DNA from: Candidatus Borkfalkia avistercoris
GTDB taxonomy: Bacteria > Bacillota > Clostridia > Christensenellales > Borkfalkiaceae
DNA: 50,705 bases
Assembly (NCBI GenBank): GCA_019115995.1
Contig: DXCL01000029.1
Coordinates: 1-50,705 of the forward strand
Direction: 5' to 3'
In this document: positions 41,701-50,407 of the stretch, piece by piece
How positions within the stretch are numbered: position 1 is the first letter of the stretch
Layout: each line of letters begins with the position of its first letter
Made by a program: the position numbers and the translations under genes
Notes under the pieces: generated by a model
What the model was told of the DNA's origin: nothing
Seen by the model: the letters and a program-made list of their open reading frames with translations, nothing else
Databases searched by the model: none

Positions 41701-41947
41701 TGGAGCCGATCACGAGCACGGAACCCTGTTTGGAAAGCACCCGTCCCCCGCGCTGCGCGCGCAAAAAACGCGCGAAGGTGGTAACGGAGGTATCGAAGGT
41801 AACCCCCTTTTTTTCCGCCACGGCGCGCTCGACTTCGAGCGTGAGCCTGTCTTCGCAGAATATGACCGTTTTGCCCTCTTCCGGAAGGGAAGCGAGGTAT
41901 TGCGTGAGCTCGCTTGCCGTGGGCGCGAGAATGATCCTGACCTGCAT
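38783..41947 (-). CDS. addB: AddB, nuclease subunit of AddAB (P-loop lost)
   Basis: 1054 residues. The C-terminal RecB-family nuclease is intact: GKIDRIDRAGDWTRVVDYKTGG. The iron-sulphur cluster cysteines are in FNCPYRNFAE and CIAASPYEGACDYCPYGSVC. The N-terminus reads MQVRIILAPTASELTQYLA where AddB of Bacillus has a GxxGSGKT P-loop, so the Walker A motif is missing, as in RexB-type subunits. The ATG follows AAAGGGATACACC. A TTCCGCCC/GGGCGGAA hairpin lies in the leader (41964-41983). Confidence 0.93.
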   Translation of the reverse strand: MQVRIILAPTASELTQYLASLPEEGKTVIFCEDRLTLEVERAVAEKKGVTFDTSVTTFARFLRAQRGGRVLSKQGSVLVIGSIASKNAAKLRCFGKNPAGAAARLYETIAQLRAALVTPEMLEDSAREVEGNLSEKLSDIALVYREYLDFLGGGYLDESGVLALLPEAMRDGRHGIAGAHAVFAGFASFTKQAAAGIAAALSCAREVTGVFFGGKEDIYTMEAARAFEKYCRECGAACVYETLPSVLPPEADKIRAGVFGAEGVSPLETRAVHLYEAADADDELSFIAAMIKKEVLDNGLRYKDVAVLLSDPKDYAVPLEKIFTEYRIPYFADVRKSAAEHPLCRFLTGYLAAVAEGFPTEEVCAFIGSDFFAEPYAARDLFRNYLLHYANYRGGVKKPVSDQGEDTLALVSLQNKFLSAFEGAGASAPIGRYCALLRALMKNFGAQSVQDALEKKLSEAGFAAESAFMSRGAEICERVLAEAESLDSGAPVRAEEFAALLSESFKSVEVSLIPQKYDAVFVGSLSESKKTAAKALFAARLTADVPPSGADTALISDRDIDRLRALKVEIEPKIREVNARAAENTALALAGFTQRLYLSYPLSAAGKECKRSEAIDFARAAFTNGGRPPAVLSRGALERAERTDGAAYTRYLACAASERVPALRELLTRADEYRRGRSDFSAHSGLYAALKERGEGAEGALFAEPAPRFVPEAAAAVFRGKNTVAPTLAEGYFNCPYRNFAERGLMLREREERSVRPADTGNFMHDILKDLACNIDGLHSEDDCAAFLREHAEKLLEKPPYCYLKDTRTGGFSAAALVNEAVVVGLNACEQLKNSDFTVFGAEQTFGYPDSPFPPVVLESGEKPIRLAGKIDRIDRAGDWTRVVDYKTGGFEVSAKSYYTGRKLQLELYLYAASRGAKPAGAYYFPARVSFNGEDKDSPFRMLGYTVGNDEVVAMSERGIEAGSKSRYIDAYFGKKNKKAMSEEDFENFMEYSVLVARGFVKETRQGCIAASPYEGACDYCPYGSVCGFDGAPREVGQIDYADIVNVVKRRKGL

Positions 41948-42049
41948 GGTGTATCCCTTTGCTTCCGCCCGAAAGGGCGGAACTGCTTTGCTTTTTTCCA
42001 GTATAACACATTTTTCTCTTTTTTTTAACTGATTTTCACCCTTTTTGTT

Positions 42050-42078
42050 TTTACAAAAGCCCGCTTTTATGGTATACT
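42050..42078 (+). promoter_or_regulatory. Sigma-A promoter of the lipoprotein gene
   Basis: TTTACA (42050-42055), 17-nt spacer, TATACT (42073-42078), about 30 bp before the ATG at 42115. Confidence 0.65.
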
Positions 42079-42114
42079 GTAACGGTAATCTTTGTACGTT
42101 ACGGAGTTTATTCG

Positions 42115-43167
42115 ATGAAAAAGAAATTTGCGGTTTTGGCCGCGCTGCTCGCCTGCCTGTTCGCGTTTGCGGCTTGCTCTTCGAGGGTGACGGTCTCTCT
42201 CAACAGAAACTGGAACATAAATACCACGGCGGCGTACGACAGCGCATTTTACGAACGCCTCACCTACAACGTGCGCTACGAGGAACCCGAATCCTCTACG
42301 CTCAGCGGGCTCAAATATGCGGACATGAGCGGCACTTATACGATCACGACGCGCGCGGCGACCAGAATGGAGGCAAATCAGGCGTATCAGCTCACGAGCG
42401 AACTTGAAATCAGCGGCAGGATCGTGAATGAAAACGGAGAAACGGTGTACGCGTTCGGCGGGGATTCGGGCAATCCTGCGGACTCGGTGGTGACCACCGT
42501 GTACTTCCGCGATACGAGCGACGGACTCGCTCCCATCGAAAGCACGGCATCTTATTATTCTCACACGCCCGCGCAGAACGGCAGCGTTTTTATTTACAAA
42601 TACGAAACAAAGATCACTTATAACGACGACGCTTCGAGCGCGACGGTCACGATAACGGATAAATCTTCCGAGGTCACGGAATTGGACGAATCGGAAGCGG
42701 AAAACACGACCGTCAGGATCGGCGTGGCGGATACGGGAGAGTCCTCCCTTTCCTCCCTTACCAAAAATTATTCCGTGTTCGACAACGCACAGCTCATCTT
42801 TGCGGGCAGAGGGCTCACCTTTGCCGCCGACAGCTCGAATACGGTGACTGTGGTGAGCGCGGAGGGCGGCTCGTCTAACGTTACGCTGTCTTGTACGGAG
42901 GTCGTAGACAGGACTTATTCCTTCAATTTTGACGGGAGCGCCGTAGAAAACGCCACGATCACGACGTGCGTCGTCAACTTTACGAGATCGGGCGCGGGCT
43001 CCAATACCGGCCCCACGCACACGGTGGATTATGCCAACAGAAACGCCACCGTCACCTCGAACACTTACAGAAACATGCCGCTTCGCATAGAGACCAACCT
43101 CTCCTATGCGATGGGCGCGTTCATTTATTCCCTTGCGGACGCGACGCATACGGCGCCCGCCGAATGA
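42115..43167 (+). CDS. Secreted lipoprotein of unknown function
   Basis: 350 residues. A type II signal peptide is clear: basic MKKK, hydrophobic core, then FAFAACSSR with the lipobox cysteine at about residue 20. The mature protein is Ser/Thr/Asn-rich and beta-type in character, with no transmembrane helix, and should be anchored outside the membrane. I recognise no catalytic motif and no solute-binding signature. The ATG follows ACGGAGTTTATTCG. It is a single-gene unit with its own promoter and a strong terminator. Composition suggests a surface-exposed, perhaps lineage-specific protein. Confidence 0.8.
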   Translation: MKKKFAVLAALLACLFAFAACSSRVTVSLNRNWNINTTAAYDSAFYERLTYNVRYEEPESSTLSGLKYADMSGTYTITTRAATRMEANQAYQLTSELEISGRIVNENGETVYAFGGDSGNPADSVVTTVYFRDTSDGLAPIESTASYYSHTPAQNGSVFIYKYETKITYNDDASSATVTITDKSSEVTELDESEAENTTVRIGVADTGESSLSSLTKNYSVFDNAQLIFAGRGLTFAADSSNTVTVVSAEGGSSNVTLSCTEVVDRTYSFNFDGSAVENATITTCVVNFTRSGAGSNTGPTHTVDYANRNATVTSNTYRNMPLRIETNLSYAMGAFIYSLADATHTAPAE

Positions 43168-43177
43168 TCGAAGCGAC

Positions 43178-43214
43178 AAAAGCGGCGGCTTGCCGATGGC
43201 AAGCCGCCGCTTTT
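43178..43214 (+). terminator. Terminator of the lipoprotein gene
   Basis: AAAAGCGGCGGCTTGCC / GGCAAGCCGCCGCTTTT, 17 perfect pairs, loop GAT, with the T-run continuing to 43216; 11 bp past the stop. Confidence 0.85.
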
Positions 43215-43238
43215 TTATGTCTTTTTTCTCCCTCAAAC

Positions 43239-43504
43239 TCACGGAAAACCGCAGGCGTCAGCTCGGAAACGAGTAAATTCAAATACTTTTTCGAACGGGC
43301 AAAAATGACACTTTTTGCCCGTTCACTCAATTTGGCAATGCTTTGCCTTACGGGGAAAGAGTGAATGCGCGGCATTGTATATTTATGTGTGCCCTTAAAA
43401 ATGCCGCGCAGAGAGAAAATCCCGCCGCTCGGCGCAACGCCGACGGCGGGTTGTCTTTTAAATCGCTGTAAATTGCAGGCGGCATCCCGCCGAAATTTAC
43501 GCGA
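43239..43504 (+). repeat. Single hairpin-rich repeat unit with adjoining fragment (copy C)
   Basis: One complete unit in plus orientation. Stems: P0 43293-43305 with 43312-43324 (13 perfect pairs); P1 CACTC (43324-43328) with GAGTG (43359-43363) enclosing GGCAA/TTGCC; P3 43366-43375 with 43401-43410 (10 perfect pairs) with GTGTGCCC (43387-43394) and CTTAAAAA in the loop; an extra double hairpin 43421-43450; and a terminal hairpin 43463-43504. It is preceded at 43239-43267 by a fragment matching the A-copy terminal region (4911-4939) at 26 of 29 positions. It fills the gap between the converging lipoprotein and rseP genes. Stem sequences differ from copies A and B but pair in the same places. 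Confidence 0.75.
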
Positions 43505-43508
43505 GGCA

Positions 43509-44636
43509 TCAAAACAACTGCAATATATCCACCAGCACCGCAAAGCCGAGCAGCAGCACAAAGCCGACCGCATGAATGACCGCCTCCACTTTGCGGTTGA
43601 TGGGCTTGCCTCGCACCCATTCTATGGCGGTGAATATTACTTTGGAACCGTCGAGCGCGGGAATGGGCAGCAGATTGAAGACGGCAAGGTTGACCCCGAT
43701 AAACGCGGAGATCTCCAAAAACTGCTGCACGCTGCGCGAGGCGATCTGCGAAGTGAGCTTGATGGTGCTCACGGGCCCGCCGAACGCGGAAAGCCCCAGA
43801 TCGCCCGTGAGCAACTGCCCCAAGACCTTGAATATGGTGCCGCCGATGCGGAAAGAATAGGTAAACGAGCGGCCTATGCTTTCAAAAAAGCCGAAGCCTT
43901 TGAACGACGTCGTATAAATGCGGTAAGAAAAATTTTCGCCGTCTTCCGCGTACTGCTTTTCCACCCCCAACGCTTCCCACAACGGCGCGGTGTCGGTCAA
44001 ATCGTCGAAATCGGCGTCGGCGCGCAGCATGACGGATACATTCTGTATCGAACGCCCCTCCTCGCCCTCGCGGGATACGACAAAGGACACGAGATCCCCC
44101 TGTTTTTTCCCTTCGAGCGCGTCCATGAGGTCGCTCGTAAGATACACGTCTTTCCCCTCGCAGGAGATGATCACGTCTCTGTCGTGCAGGGAATATTCGT
44201 TGTATGCAGGATCTTCGGCAGGCTCCGTAAAGGTGAGCAGTAAAAGCTGCCCGCAGGCAAGGAAGGATATGATGAGCAGAACGAGCGCGAGAAGATAGTT
44301 CATGAACGCCCCCGCAAGCAGCACGATGATGCGCTGCCACGGTTTTTTGTTGTTGAAGGCGTCGGGGTGCGGCGCGTCGGAATCCTCCCCTTCAAACGCG
44401 CAGAAACCGCCGAGGGGCAGGCAGCGTACAGACACGATCTCGCCGTTCTTTTTTTTGTGCTTGAACACCGCGGGCCCGAAGCCGATGGCAAATTCGTTGA
44501 TCTTAAAACGAAAAATTTTGCCGGCTATATAGTGCCCGAATTCGTGCACGGTGATCATGGCGAGAAGGATCAATAACGCCAGAAGCACCGAGCCGATCGT
44601 GCTCATTACGCTTGAAAAGGAAAGAAGGTTGAACAT
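43509..44636 (-). CDS. rseP: RIP site-2 metalloprotease RseP
   Basis: 375 residues, an intramembrane zinc protease of family M50B. HEFGH (31-35) in the first membrane segment is the zinc site, a PDZ domain lies in the middle (about 125-230), and the second motif NLLPIPALDGSKV near the C-terminus completes the active site. It cleaves membrane-anchored anti-sigma factors or signal-peptide remnants. It is last in the rpsB-to-rseP run, ten bases after dxr. Confidence 0.94.
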   Translation of the reverse strand: MFNLLSFSSVMSTIGSVLLALLILLAMITVHEFGHYIAGKIFRFKINEFAIGFGPAVFKHKKKNGEIVSVRCLPLGGFCAFEGEDSDAPHPDAFNNKKPWQRIIVLLAGAFMNYLLALVLLIISFLACGQLLLLTFTEPAEDPAYNEYSLHDRDVIISCEGKDVYLTSDLMDALEGKKQGDLVSFVVSREGEEGRSIQNVSVMLRADADFDDLTDTAPLWEALGVEKQYAEDGENFSYRIYTTSFKGFGFFESIGRSFTYSFRIGGTIFKVLGQLLTGDLGLSAFGGPVSTIKLTSQIASRSVQQFLEISAFIGVNLAVFNLLPIPALDGSKVIFTAIEWVRGKPINRKVEAVIHAVGFVLLLGFAVLVDILQLF

Positions 44637-44645
44637 GTTTCTCCG

Positions 44646-45785
44646 TTAAGGCAGCATGGAGCGCGCGATGCGCCGCGCGTTCGCGTCGGTATCCTCCAAC
44701 AAGGCATAGCTCTCCGCCGCGCGGGGAGAAATCCTGCCGAGGGTCTCCTCTATAATTTCGGCAATTTGCGTGAATTTTATTTGCCCATGCAGAAAAGCCT
44801 GAACCGCGACCTCCCCCGCCGCGTTGAGCGCGCAGGGCATGTCTCCGCCCCTTTCGGCGCATTTCAGCGCGAGGAAAAAGCAGGGATAGCGCGCGGGATC
44901 GGGCGCGGAAAAGTGCAGAGCGGAAAGCTTTACAAGATCGAGCGGCGCCGCGTTCGACGGCAGCCGTTCGGGATAGGTGAGCGCGAGCTGAATGGGCAGC
45001 TCCATGGAGGGATAGCTCATCTGCGCGAGCACGGCGCCGTCTGCAAAGGCGACCATGGAATGCACGATGCTCTCGCGGTGCATGACGACTTCTATTTTTT
45101 CGAGGGGCGCATTGTAGAGGTGCATCGCCTCGATGACCTCGAACCCTTTGTTGAGCATGGTGGCGCAGTCTATCGTGATCTTGGCGCCCATATCCCAATT
45201 GGGGTGCGCGAGCGCGTCTTTTGCCGCCATATCGGAAAGTTTTTCGAGCGGCACGTCGCGCAGCGCCCCGCCGCTCGCCGTTAAAATGAGCTTGGAAAAG
45301 GGCGCGCCGCGGTCGAAGGCGAGGCACTGCCACAGCGCGGAATGCTCGCTGTCTACCGGTATGATCCGCACCCCCGCCCTTTCCGCCGCGGGCATCACGA
45401 GCGAGCCGCCCGCAACGAGGCTCTCTTTGTTCGCGAGGGCGATATCCTTTTTCGCTTTTATGGCGGTGAGCGCCGCTTTGAGCCCCGCAAAGCCCGTTAC
45501 GGCGATGAAAACGACGTCTGCGTCGGGATATCCGCACGCCTCTTCGAACGCTTCCTCGCCCCGCGCAAAGCGGGTGTGCGCGGGAATGCCCGCGGGCGTT
45601 TCCCCTTCCGCGCGAAGCGCGGCAAAGGCCGGGCGCAGCTTTTCCGCCTGTTCGAAAAAAAGCCCGCCGCCCGTGTTTGCGGCGATCGCCACCAGTTGAA
45701 AAAGATCGGGGTACCGCTCGCATACGTTGATCACCTGTCTGCCGATAGAACCGGTACTGCCGATGAGCGCGATTTTCTTTCGCAT
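44646..45785 (-). CDS. dxr: 1-deoxy-D-xylulose 5-phosphate reductoisomerase
   Basis: 379 residues. The NADPH site is IALIGSTGSIGRQV at the N-terminus, and the metal/substrate region is VDSEHSALWQCL, then TASGGALRD, followed by NWDMGAKITIDCATMLNKG. It makes MEP, the first committed step of the non-mevalonate isoprenoid route, and fits the uppS and cdsA neighbourhood. The ATG follows ACGGAGATATTCTC. A terminator lies before it, so it may have its own promoter. Confidence 0.96.
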   Translation of the reverse strand: MRKKIALIGSTGSIGRQVINVCERYPDLFQLVAIAANTGGGLFFEQAEKLRPAFAALRAEGETPAGIPAHTRFARGEEAFEEACGYPDADVVFIAVTGFAGLKAALTAIKAKKDIALANKESLVAGGSLVMPAAERAGVRIIPVDSEHSALWQCLAFDRGAPFSKLILTASGGALRDVPLEKLSDMAAKDALAHPNWDMGAKITIDCATMLNKGFEVIEAMHLYNAPLEKIEVVMHRESIVHSMVAFADGAVLAQMSYPSMELPIQLALTYPERLPSNAAPLDLVKLSALHFSAPDPARYPCFFLALKCAERGGDMPCALNAAGEVAVQAFLHGQIKFTQIAEIIEETLGRISPRAAESYALLEDTDANARRIARSMLP

Positions 45786-45856
45786 GAGAATATCTCCGTA
45801 TATAGTTTACGCGGCGGGGCATGCGCAATATGCGCAAAAAAACGCCGCATAGAAAA

Positions 45857-45879
45857 AATACCCGCAAAAAGCAGGTATT
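45857..45879 (-). terminator. Hairpin with T-run between cdsA and dxr
   Basis: On the minus strand AATACCTGC / GCGGGTATT (9 pairs, one G-T, loop TTTTT) followed by TTTTTTC, 14 bp past the cdsA stop. It could attenuate read-through from the upstream run into dxr and rseP. Confidence 0.65.
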
Positions 45880-45892
45880 CAGTATTTTTCAG

Positions 45893-46801
45893 TTACATCA
45901 GCACGAGCAGCTCGAACACGATATAGACGAAGGTGCTCGCAAAGAGCGTGCCGTCGATCCGGTCGAGAATGCCGCCGTGCCCGGGCAGGAGTTTGCCCAT
46001 GTCTTTTATGCCGACTTTGCGCTTGATGATGCTCTCCGCGAGGTCTCCGAACTCCGTGAGGACGGAGGCGACGAGCCCGATCAGAGCGAACACCAGCCAC
46101 GGCGCCCACGCGTATTCGCTGCCCCAGCCGGTATAAACGTAGTCGGAGCCCAGCGTGTACAGCCAGTACAGCAGCACGCTCGCGCCGATGCCGAACACGA
46201 TGCCGCCTATCGCGCCCGAAATCGTCTTGTTCGGGCTGATGTTGGGGCAAAGCTTTTTTCCCTTGAAAATGCTGCCCACGACGAACGCGAACGTATCCGC
46301 AACGGGAGAGATGACAAAAATGATCAGGAGCGCCAGCGTAGAACCTGCGGGAAGATCGTTTGCCAACAGCATGGTCGCGAGAATGACCGTAGGATAAAAC
46401 CCGCAGAGCATCGCCCCGCCCGCGCCCTGCAAAGAGCTGCGCTTATGGTCGAACACCAAAAGGCACAGGAGCACGAGGCCGAACAGAAAAGAAAGGTTCA
46501 GAAGTCCGCGAAAACCCTGCGACGGGAAAAGATATTCCACCAGATAATAGATGGGCGTAAACAGGACCGCATACGCGTAAACGGATACTTTCTGCGCGGC
46601 GGACATAGAGAATGCGGGCTCTTCGAGCGAGCCGTCTTCCCTTGCCTTGCGGAAGGAAAAGGCGTGCACCATCTCATACGTGCCGATGAGGGAAAACGCG
46701 TATACGAGTATGCCGAAAAACCAGGGATGAATGTTCCTTAAAAAAAAGAACCCGACAATGACGCCGATATAGGCGATGCCTGTGATGAGACGCTTTTTCA
46801 T
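45893..46801 (-). CDS. cdsA: Phosphatidate cytidylyltransferase CdsA
   Basis: 302 residues with about eight membrane segments. The C-terminal signature LAESIIKRKVGIKDMG then LLPGHGGILDRID is intact. It makes CDP-diacylglycerol from phosphatidic acid, downstream of PlsX. It starts one base after the uppS stop codon. Confidence 0.95.
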   Translation of the reverse strand: MKKRLITGIAYIGVIVGFFFLRNIHPWFFGILVYAFSLIGTYEMVHAFSFRKAREDGSLEEPAFSMSAAQKVSVYAYAVLFTPIYYLVEYLFPSQGFRGLLNLSFLFGLVLLCLLVFDHKRSSLQGAGGAMLCGFYPTVILATMLLANDLPAGSTLALLIIFVISPVADTFAFVVGSIFKGKKLCPNISPNKTISGAIGGIVFGIGASVLLYWLYTLGSDYVYTGWGSEYAWAPWLVFALIGLVASVLTEFGDLAESIIKRKVGIKDMGKLLPGHGGILDRIDGTLFASTFVYIVFELLVLM

Positions 46802-46802
46802 G

Positions 46803-47498
46803 TCAGCCCCCTTTCACGTTGCCGAAGCGCCTGTCGCGTGCGGAATAGTTTTCTATGGCGCGTTCCAAATCTCTCCTGGAAAATTCCGGCCACATTTTTT
46901 TGGAAAAATAAAGCTCGGAATAAGCCGCCTGATACAACAAAAAATTGGAAAGGCGCACCTCGCCGCCCGTCCTTATGATGAGGTCGGGATCGGGCACGCC
47001 GGCTGTGGAGAGAAGGTCTTTAAAGCTCGCCTCGTCTACGAATCTGCCGTACGATACGGCGGCATTCACCGCCCGCACGATCTCCTGCCTCGCCCCGTAA
47101 TTGATGCAGATGTTAAATAGCCCCTCGCTGTAATTCGCCGTTTCTTCGGTAACTTCCAAAATATCGTTTTGCACGTCTTCCGGCAAAACGGAAATATCGC
47201 CCAAAACGTTGATCTTTACCTGCATTTCTATAAGTTTATCCCTCTTTTTTCCGAAATACAGGCGTATGAGCTCGAACAGTTCGTCGAGCTCTTCCTTCGG
47301 GCGGGAAAGATTTTCCGTAGAGAGCGCATAAACGGTCACGATGCGCACGCCCAGCTTGAAGGCGTGCGAACAGATCTTCGTCATGTTCTGCACGCCCATC
47401 TTGTGGCCGTATCCGCGGGGGCGGAAGCGGCGCTTCGCCCACCTGCCGTTGCCGTCCATGATGAAGGCGATATGAACGGGCAGTTTGATCCTTCTCAT
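46803..47498 (-). CDS. uppS: Undecaprenyl diphosphate synthase
   Basis: 231 residues. The cis-prenyltransferase start HIAFIMDGNGRWAKRR holds the catalytic Asp15; the C-terminal region RTGGEVRLSNFLLYQAAYSELYF binds isopentenyl diphosphate. It makes the C55 carrier for wall synthesis. It sits 12 bp after frr. Confidence 0.96.
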   Translation of the reverse strand: MRRIKLPVHIAFIMDGNGRWAKRRFRPRGYGHKMGVQNMTKICSHAFKLGVRIVTVYALSTENLSRPKEELDELFELIRLYFGKKRDKLIEMQVKINVLGDISVLPEDVQNDILEVTEETANYSEGLFNICINYGARQEIVRAVNAAVSYGRFVDEASFKDLLSTAGVPDPDLIIRTGGEVRLSNFLLYQAAYSELYFSKKMWPEFSRRDLERAIENYSARDRRFGNVKGG

Positions 47499-47510
47499 AA
47501 CCTCGCCCCT

Positions 47511-48083
47511 TTAAACGGACATGATCTCCTTTTCTTTGTCCGCGGTATGCCTGTCGATCTGTTCCATGCACTTGGAAACGGACTTTTCCACGTCCTTTTC
47601 GAGGGAGGCGCACTCGTCTTCGGAGATCTCTTTGCCGTTCTTCATCTTTTTGAAGGCTTCCATCGCGTCGCGGCGGATATTGCGCGCGGCGACCTTGGAA
47701 TCTTCGGAAAGCGCCTTGATCTGCTTGGCGAGATCTCTGCGGCGCTCCTCGGTAAGGTCGGGGAACACGAGGCGGATCACCTTGCCGTCGTTGGTGGGCG
47801 TGAGCCCGATGTTCGACTGCAAGATCGCCTTTTCGATGCCCTTCAAAAGGCTCGTGTCCCAAGGGCTGATAACGAGGCATTTCGCGTCGGATACGGCGAT
47901 GTTGCCCACCTGATTGATGGGCGAAGGAGTGCCGTAATAGTCCACCGTGATCTTATCCAGAACGTGCGGGTTTGCCCTGCCTGCGCGTATGCCGGCGAAT
48001 TCTTCTCTGAGTACGCTGACCGTTTTATCCAGCTTGTCTTCAAGAACGAGCAGTATTTCCTGCGCCTTTTCGTTGTCGATCAT
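47511..48083 (-). CDS. frr: Ribosome recycling factor
   Basis: 190 residues, full length. EEFAGIRAGRANPHVLDKI and the C-terminal coiled-coil region ISEDECASLEKDVEKSVSK are typical. It splits post-termination ribosomes with EF-G. It follows pyrH by 18 bp and precedes uppS. Confidence 0.96.
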   Translation of the reverse strand: MIDNEKAQEILLVLEDKLDKTVSVLREEFAGIRAGRANPHVLDKITVDYYGTPSPINQVGNIAVSDAKCLVISPWDTSLLKGIEKAILQSNIGLTPTNDGKVIRLVFPDLTEERRRDLAKQIKALSEDSKVAARNIRRDAMEAFKKMKNGKEISEDECASLEKDVEKSVSKCMEQIDRHTADKEKEIMSV

Positions 48084-48101
48084 TTCGATTATCTCCTTTG
48101 A

Positions 48102-48821
48102 TTATTCGCTCGCGATGAGCGTGCCCGTGCGTTCGCCCGATATGGCGCGCACGATCGCGTCCTTTTCCGAAAGCGCGAATGCAAGCACGGGGATATTGTT
48201 GTCCATGCACATGGTGATCGCCGTCGTGTCCATCGCTTTCAGACCGCGGTTGATGACTTCCATGTGAGAAATTTTATCGATCTTTTTTGCGTTCGGGTTG
48301 GTCTTCGGGTCGCTGTCGTATACGCCGTCGACATTTTTTGCGAGCAGCAGTATGTCCGCATGCGTTTCCGCCGCGCGGAGCGCCGCGCCCGTATCCGTAG
48401 AGCAATAAGGATTGCCCGTGCCGCAGGCGAAAATGACGACCCTGCCGAGCTCAAAGTGCCTGAGCGCCTTCCGCAGAATAAAGGGCTCCGCAACGCTGAT
48501 CATGTTGAGCGCCGTCTGCACGCGCACGGGAACGCCGCGCTGTTCGATGGCGTCTTGCATGGCGAGGGAATTGATGACGGTGGCGAGCATGCCCATGTGG
48601 TCGGCAGTCGTCCTGTCCATCTGCGTGCCCTGCCTGCCCCGCCAGAAATTGCCGCCGCCGATCACGAGCCCGACTTCCACGCCCATGCCGTGTATGCGGA
48701 CGATCTGATCCACGACTCCCGCGATGATCTTTTCATCGAGCCCGAAGCCGTTTTCCCCCGCGAGCGCCTCGCCCGAAAGCTTGAGAATGATCCTCTTGTA
48801 CTTTGGTGTGTAATTTTCCAT
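48102..48821 (-). CDS. pyrH: Uridylate kinase
   Basis: 239 residues from the ATG at 48821 ([20 protein letters not shown]), which follows CGGAGGAGCAA; an upstream reading would run through a terminator. Motifs are [27 protein letters not shown] and [20 protein letters not shown]. It makes UDP from UMP and ATP. Confidence 0.96.
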   Translation of the reverse strand: MENYTPKYKRIILKLSGEALAGENGFGLDEKIIAGVVDQIVRIHGMGVEVGLVIGGGNFWRGRQGTQMDRTTADHMGMLATVINSLAMQDAIEQRGVPVRVQTALNMISVAEPFILRKALRHFELGRVVIFACGTGNPYCSTDTGAALRAAETHADILLLAKNVDGVYDSDPKTNPNAKKIDKISHMEVINRGLKAMDTTAITMCMDNNIPVLAFALSEKDAIVRAISGERTGTLIASE

Positions 48822-48892
48822 TTGCTCCTCCGAACGCTGTTTTTCGGCGGAAAGGCCGTTCCCGCCGCGCCGATCTTTCCCGATCCTTTGAA

Positions 48893-48925
48893 AAAAGGCA
48901 CACAAATATCGATTGTGTGCCTTTT
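48893..48925 (-). terminator. Hairpin with T-run between tsf and pyrH
   Basis: AAAAGGCACACAA / TTGTGTGCCTTTT, 13 perfect pairs, 7-nt loop; on the minus strand a T-run follows (CTTTTTTCAAAG). It lies immediately after the tsf stop and should separate rpsB-tsf from pyrH. Confidence 0.8.
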
Positions 48926-48929
48926 CGTT

Positions 48930-49589
48930 TTAGCCTTTCATCTTGGAAACTTGTTTTTCGACTTCTTCCGCAAGATCGTCTTTCTTCTTTTCGATGCCTT
49001 CGCCCATTTCAAAGCGCGCAAAACGGCGGACGGTGATCTTTTCTCCGATAGACGCGATCGCCTCGGTGATGAGCTGATTGATGGTCTTGGAAGAATCCTT
49101 CACGAACGGCTGTTCGAGCAGGCAGAAATCTTCGTAATACTTTTTGATCCTGCCCTGTACCATCTTTTCTGCGATCGCTTCGGGCTTGCCCTCGTTCATC
49201 GCCTGGATTTTGAGGATCTTCTTCTCCTCTTCCAGAACCTCTGCGGGCACTTCCTCTTTGGTCACATAGAGGGGTTTTGCCGCAGCGATCTGCAACGCGA
49301 TGTCGTGCACGAGCTCCTTGAACTGATCGCCGCGCGCGACGAAGTCCGTTTCGCAGTTGACTTCGACGAGAACGCCGACCTTGCCGCCCATGTGAATGTA
49401 GCTGTCTACGATGCCTTCCGCAGCGATGCGGCCCGCCTTCTTCGCGGCGGTCGCCATGCCCTTTTCGCGAAGGATCTCGATCGCCTTGTCCATATCGCCG
49501 TTCGCTTCGGTCAGGGCCTTTTTGCAATCCATCATGCCAACGCCCGTTTTCTGTCTGAGGGCGTTTACGTCACTTGCCGTAATAGCCAT
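48930..49589 (-). CDS. tsf: Elongation factor Ts (short form)
   Basis: 219 residues. The N-terminal UBA-like region is [24 protein letters not shown], and the EF-Tu-contacting TDFV motif is in [17 protein letters not shown]. It is shorter than the ~290-residue enterobacterial protein, having only one core subdomain, as in several other lineages. It recycles EF-Tu. It follows rpsB by 29 bp. Confidence 0.95.
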   Translation of the reverse strand: MAITASDVNALRQKTGVGMMDCKKALTEANGDMDKAIEILREKGMATAAKKAGRIAAEGIVDSYIHMGGKVGVLVEVNCETDFVARGDQFKELVHDIALQIAAAKPLYVTKEEVPAEVLEEEKKILKIQAMNEGKPEAIAEKMVQGRIKKYYEDFCLLEQPFVKDSSKTINQLITEAIASIGEKITVRRFARFEMGEGIEKKKDDLAEEVEKQVSKMKG

Positions 49590-49618
49590 ATATCTCTCCT
49601 CCGTAATTTCAGATTTTA

Positions 49619-50407
49619 TTACTCAGCCGCTGCGGGAGACTCTTCCTCCGCGCTTTCCACGACTTCCTCGATGGATTCCGCGGGAACTTCCGCCGCCGCT
49701 TCCGACATCTCCGCATTCACCGCTTCGCCCTGGTTCGCCTCGATGACCGCGTTGGCGATGACCGAAGAGAGCAGTTTGACCGCGCGGATCGCGTCGTCGT
49801 TGCCGGGGATCACATAGTCGATGAGGTCGGGGTCGCAGTTGGTGTCTGTGATCGCGACGATGGGAATATGCAGCTTTCTCGCTTCCTGCACGGCGATGTC
49901 TTCATTGTGCGGGTCGACGATGAACATGGCGCCGGGGAGCGTTTTCATCTCGCGGATACCGCCGAGATTCGCTTCCAGCTTTTCCATTTCCTTTTTGAGC
50001 CCCAAAACTTCCTTTTTGGGAAGGAGCTCGAAATCGCCCGATTCTTCCATTCTCTGCAATTTGTTGAGACGGTCGATCCTCGAACGAATGGTTTTAAAGT
50101 TGGTGAGCGTACCGCCCAGCCAGCGGGAATTGATGTAGAACTGACCGCAGCGGGTCGCCTCTTCCTTGATGGCTTCCTGCGCCTGCTTTTTGGTGCCGAC
50201 GAACAGAATGCTCTTGCCCGCCTTGACCGTTTCCACGATGAACTTGTACGCTTCCTCCACGAGGCCGACGGTGAGTTGCAGGTCGATGATGTGAATGTCG
50301 TTGCGCGCCGCGAAGATGTACTTTTTCATCTTGGGGTTCCATTTTCTGGTCTGGTGACCGAAGTGCACGCCCGCTTCGAGCAGCTGCTTCATTGTGATGA
50401 CTGCCAT
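49619..50407 (-). CDS. rpsB: 30S ribosomal protein S2
   Basis: 262 residues from the ATG at 50407 ([18 protein letters not shown]), preceded by CGGAGGAATATTTTT. S2 signatures are [18 protein letters not shown] and, later, [19 protein letters not shown]. The C-terminus carries an acidic Glu/Ala/Pro-rich extension of about 35 residues. A longer in-frame reading upstream covers the structured leader and is rejected. Confidence 0.96.
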   Translation of the reverse strand: MAVITMKQLLEAGVHFGHQTRKWNPKMKKYIFAARNDIHIIDLQLTVGLVEEAYKFIVETVKAGKSILFVGTKKQAQEAIKEEATRCGQFYINSRWLGGTLTNFKTIRSRIDRLNKLQRMEESGDFELLPKKEVLGLKKEMEKLEANLGGIREMKTLPGAMFIVDPHNEDIAVQEARKLHIPIVAITDTNCDPDLIDYVIPGNDDAIRAVKLLSSVIANAVIEANQGEAVNAEMSEAAAEVPAESIEEVVESAEEESPAAAE

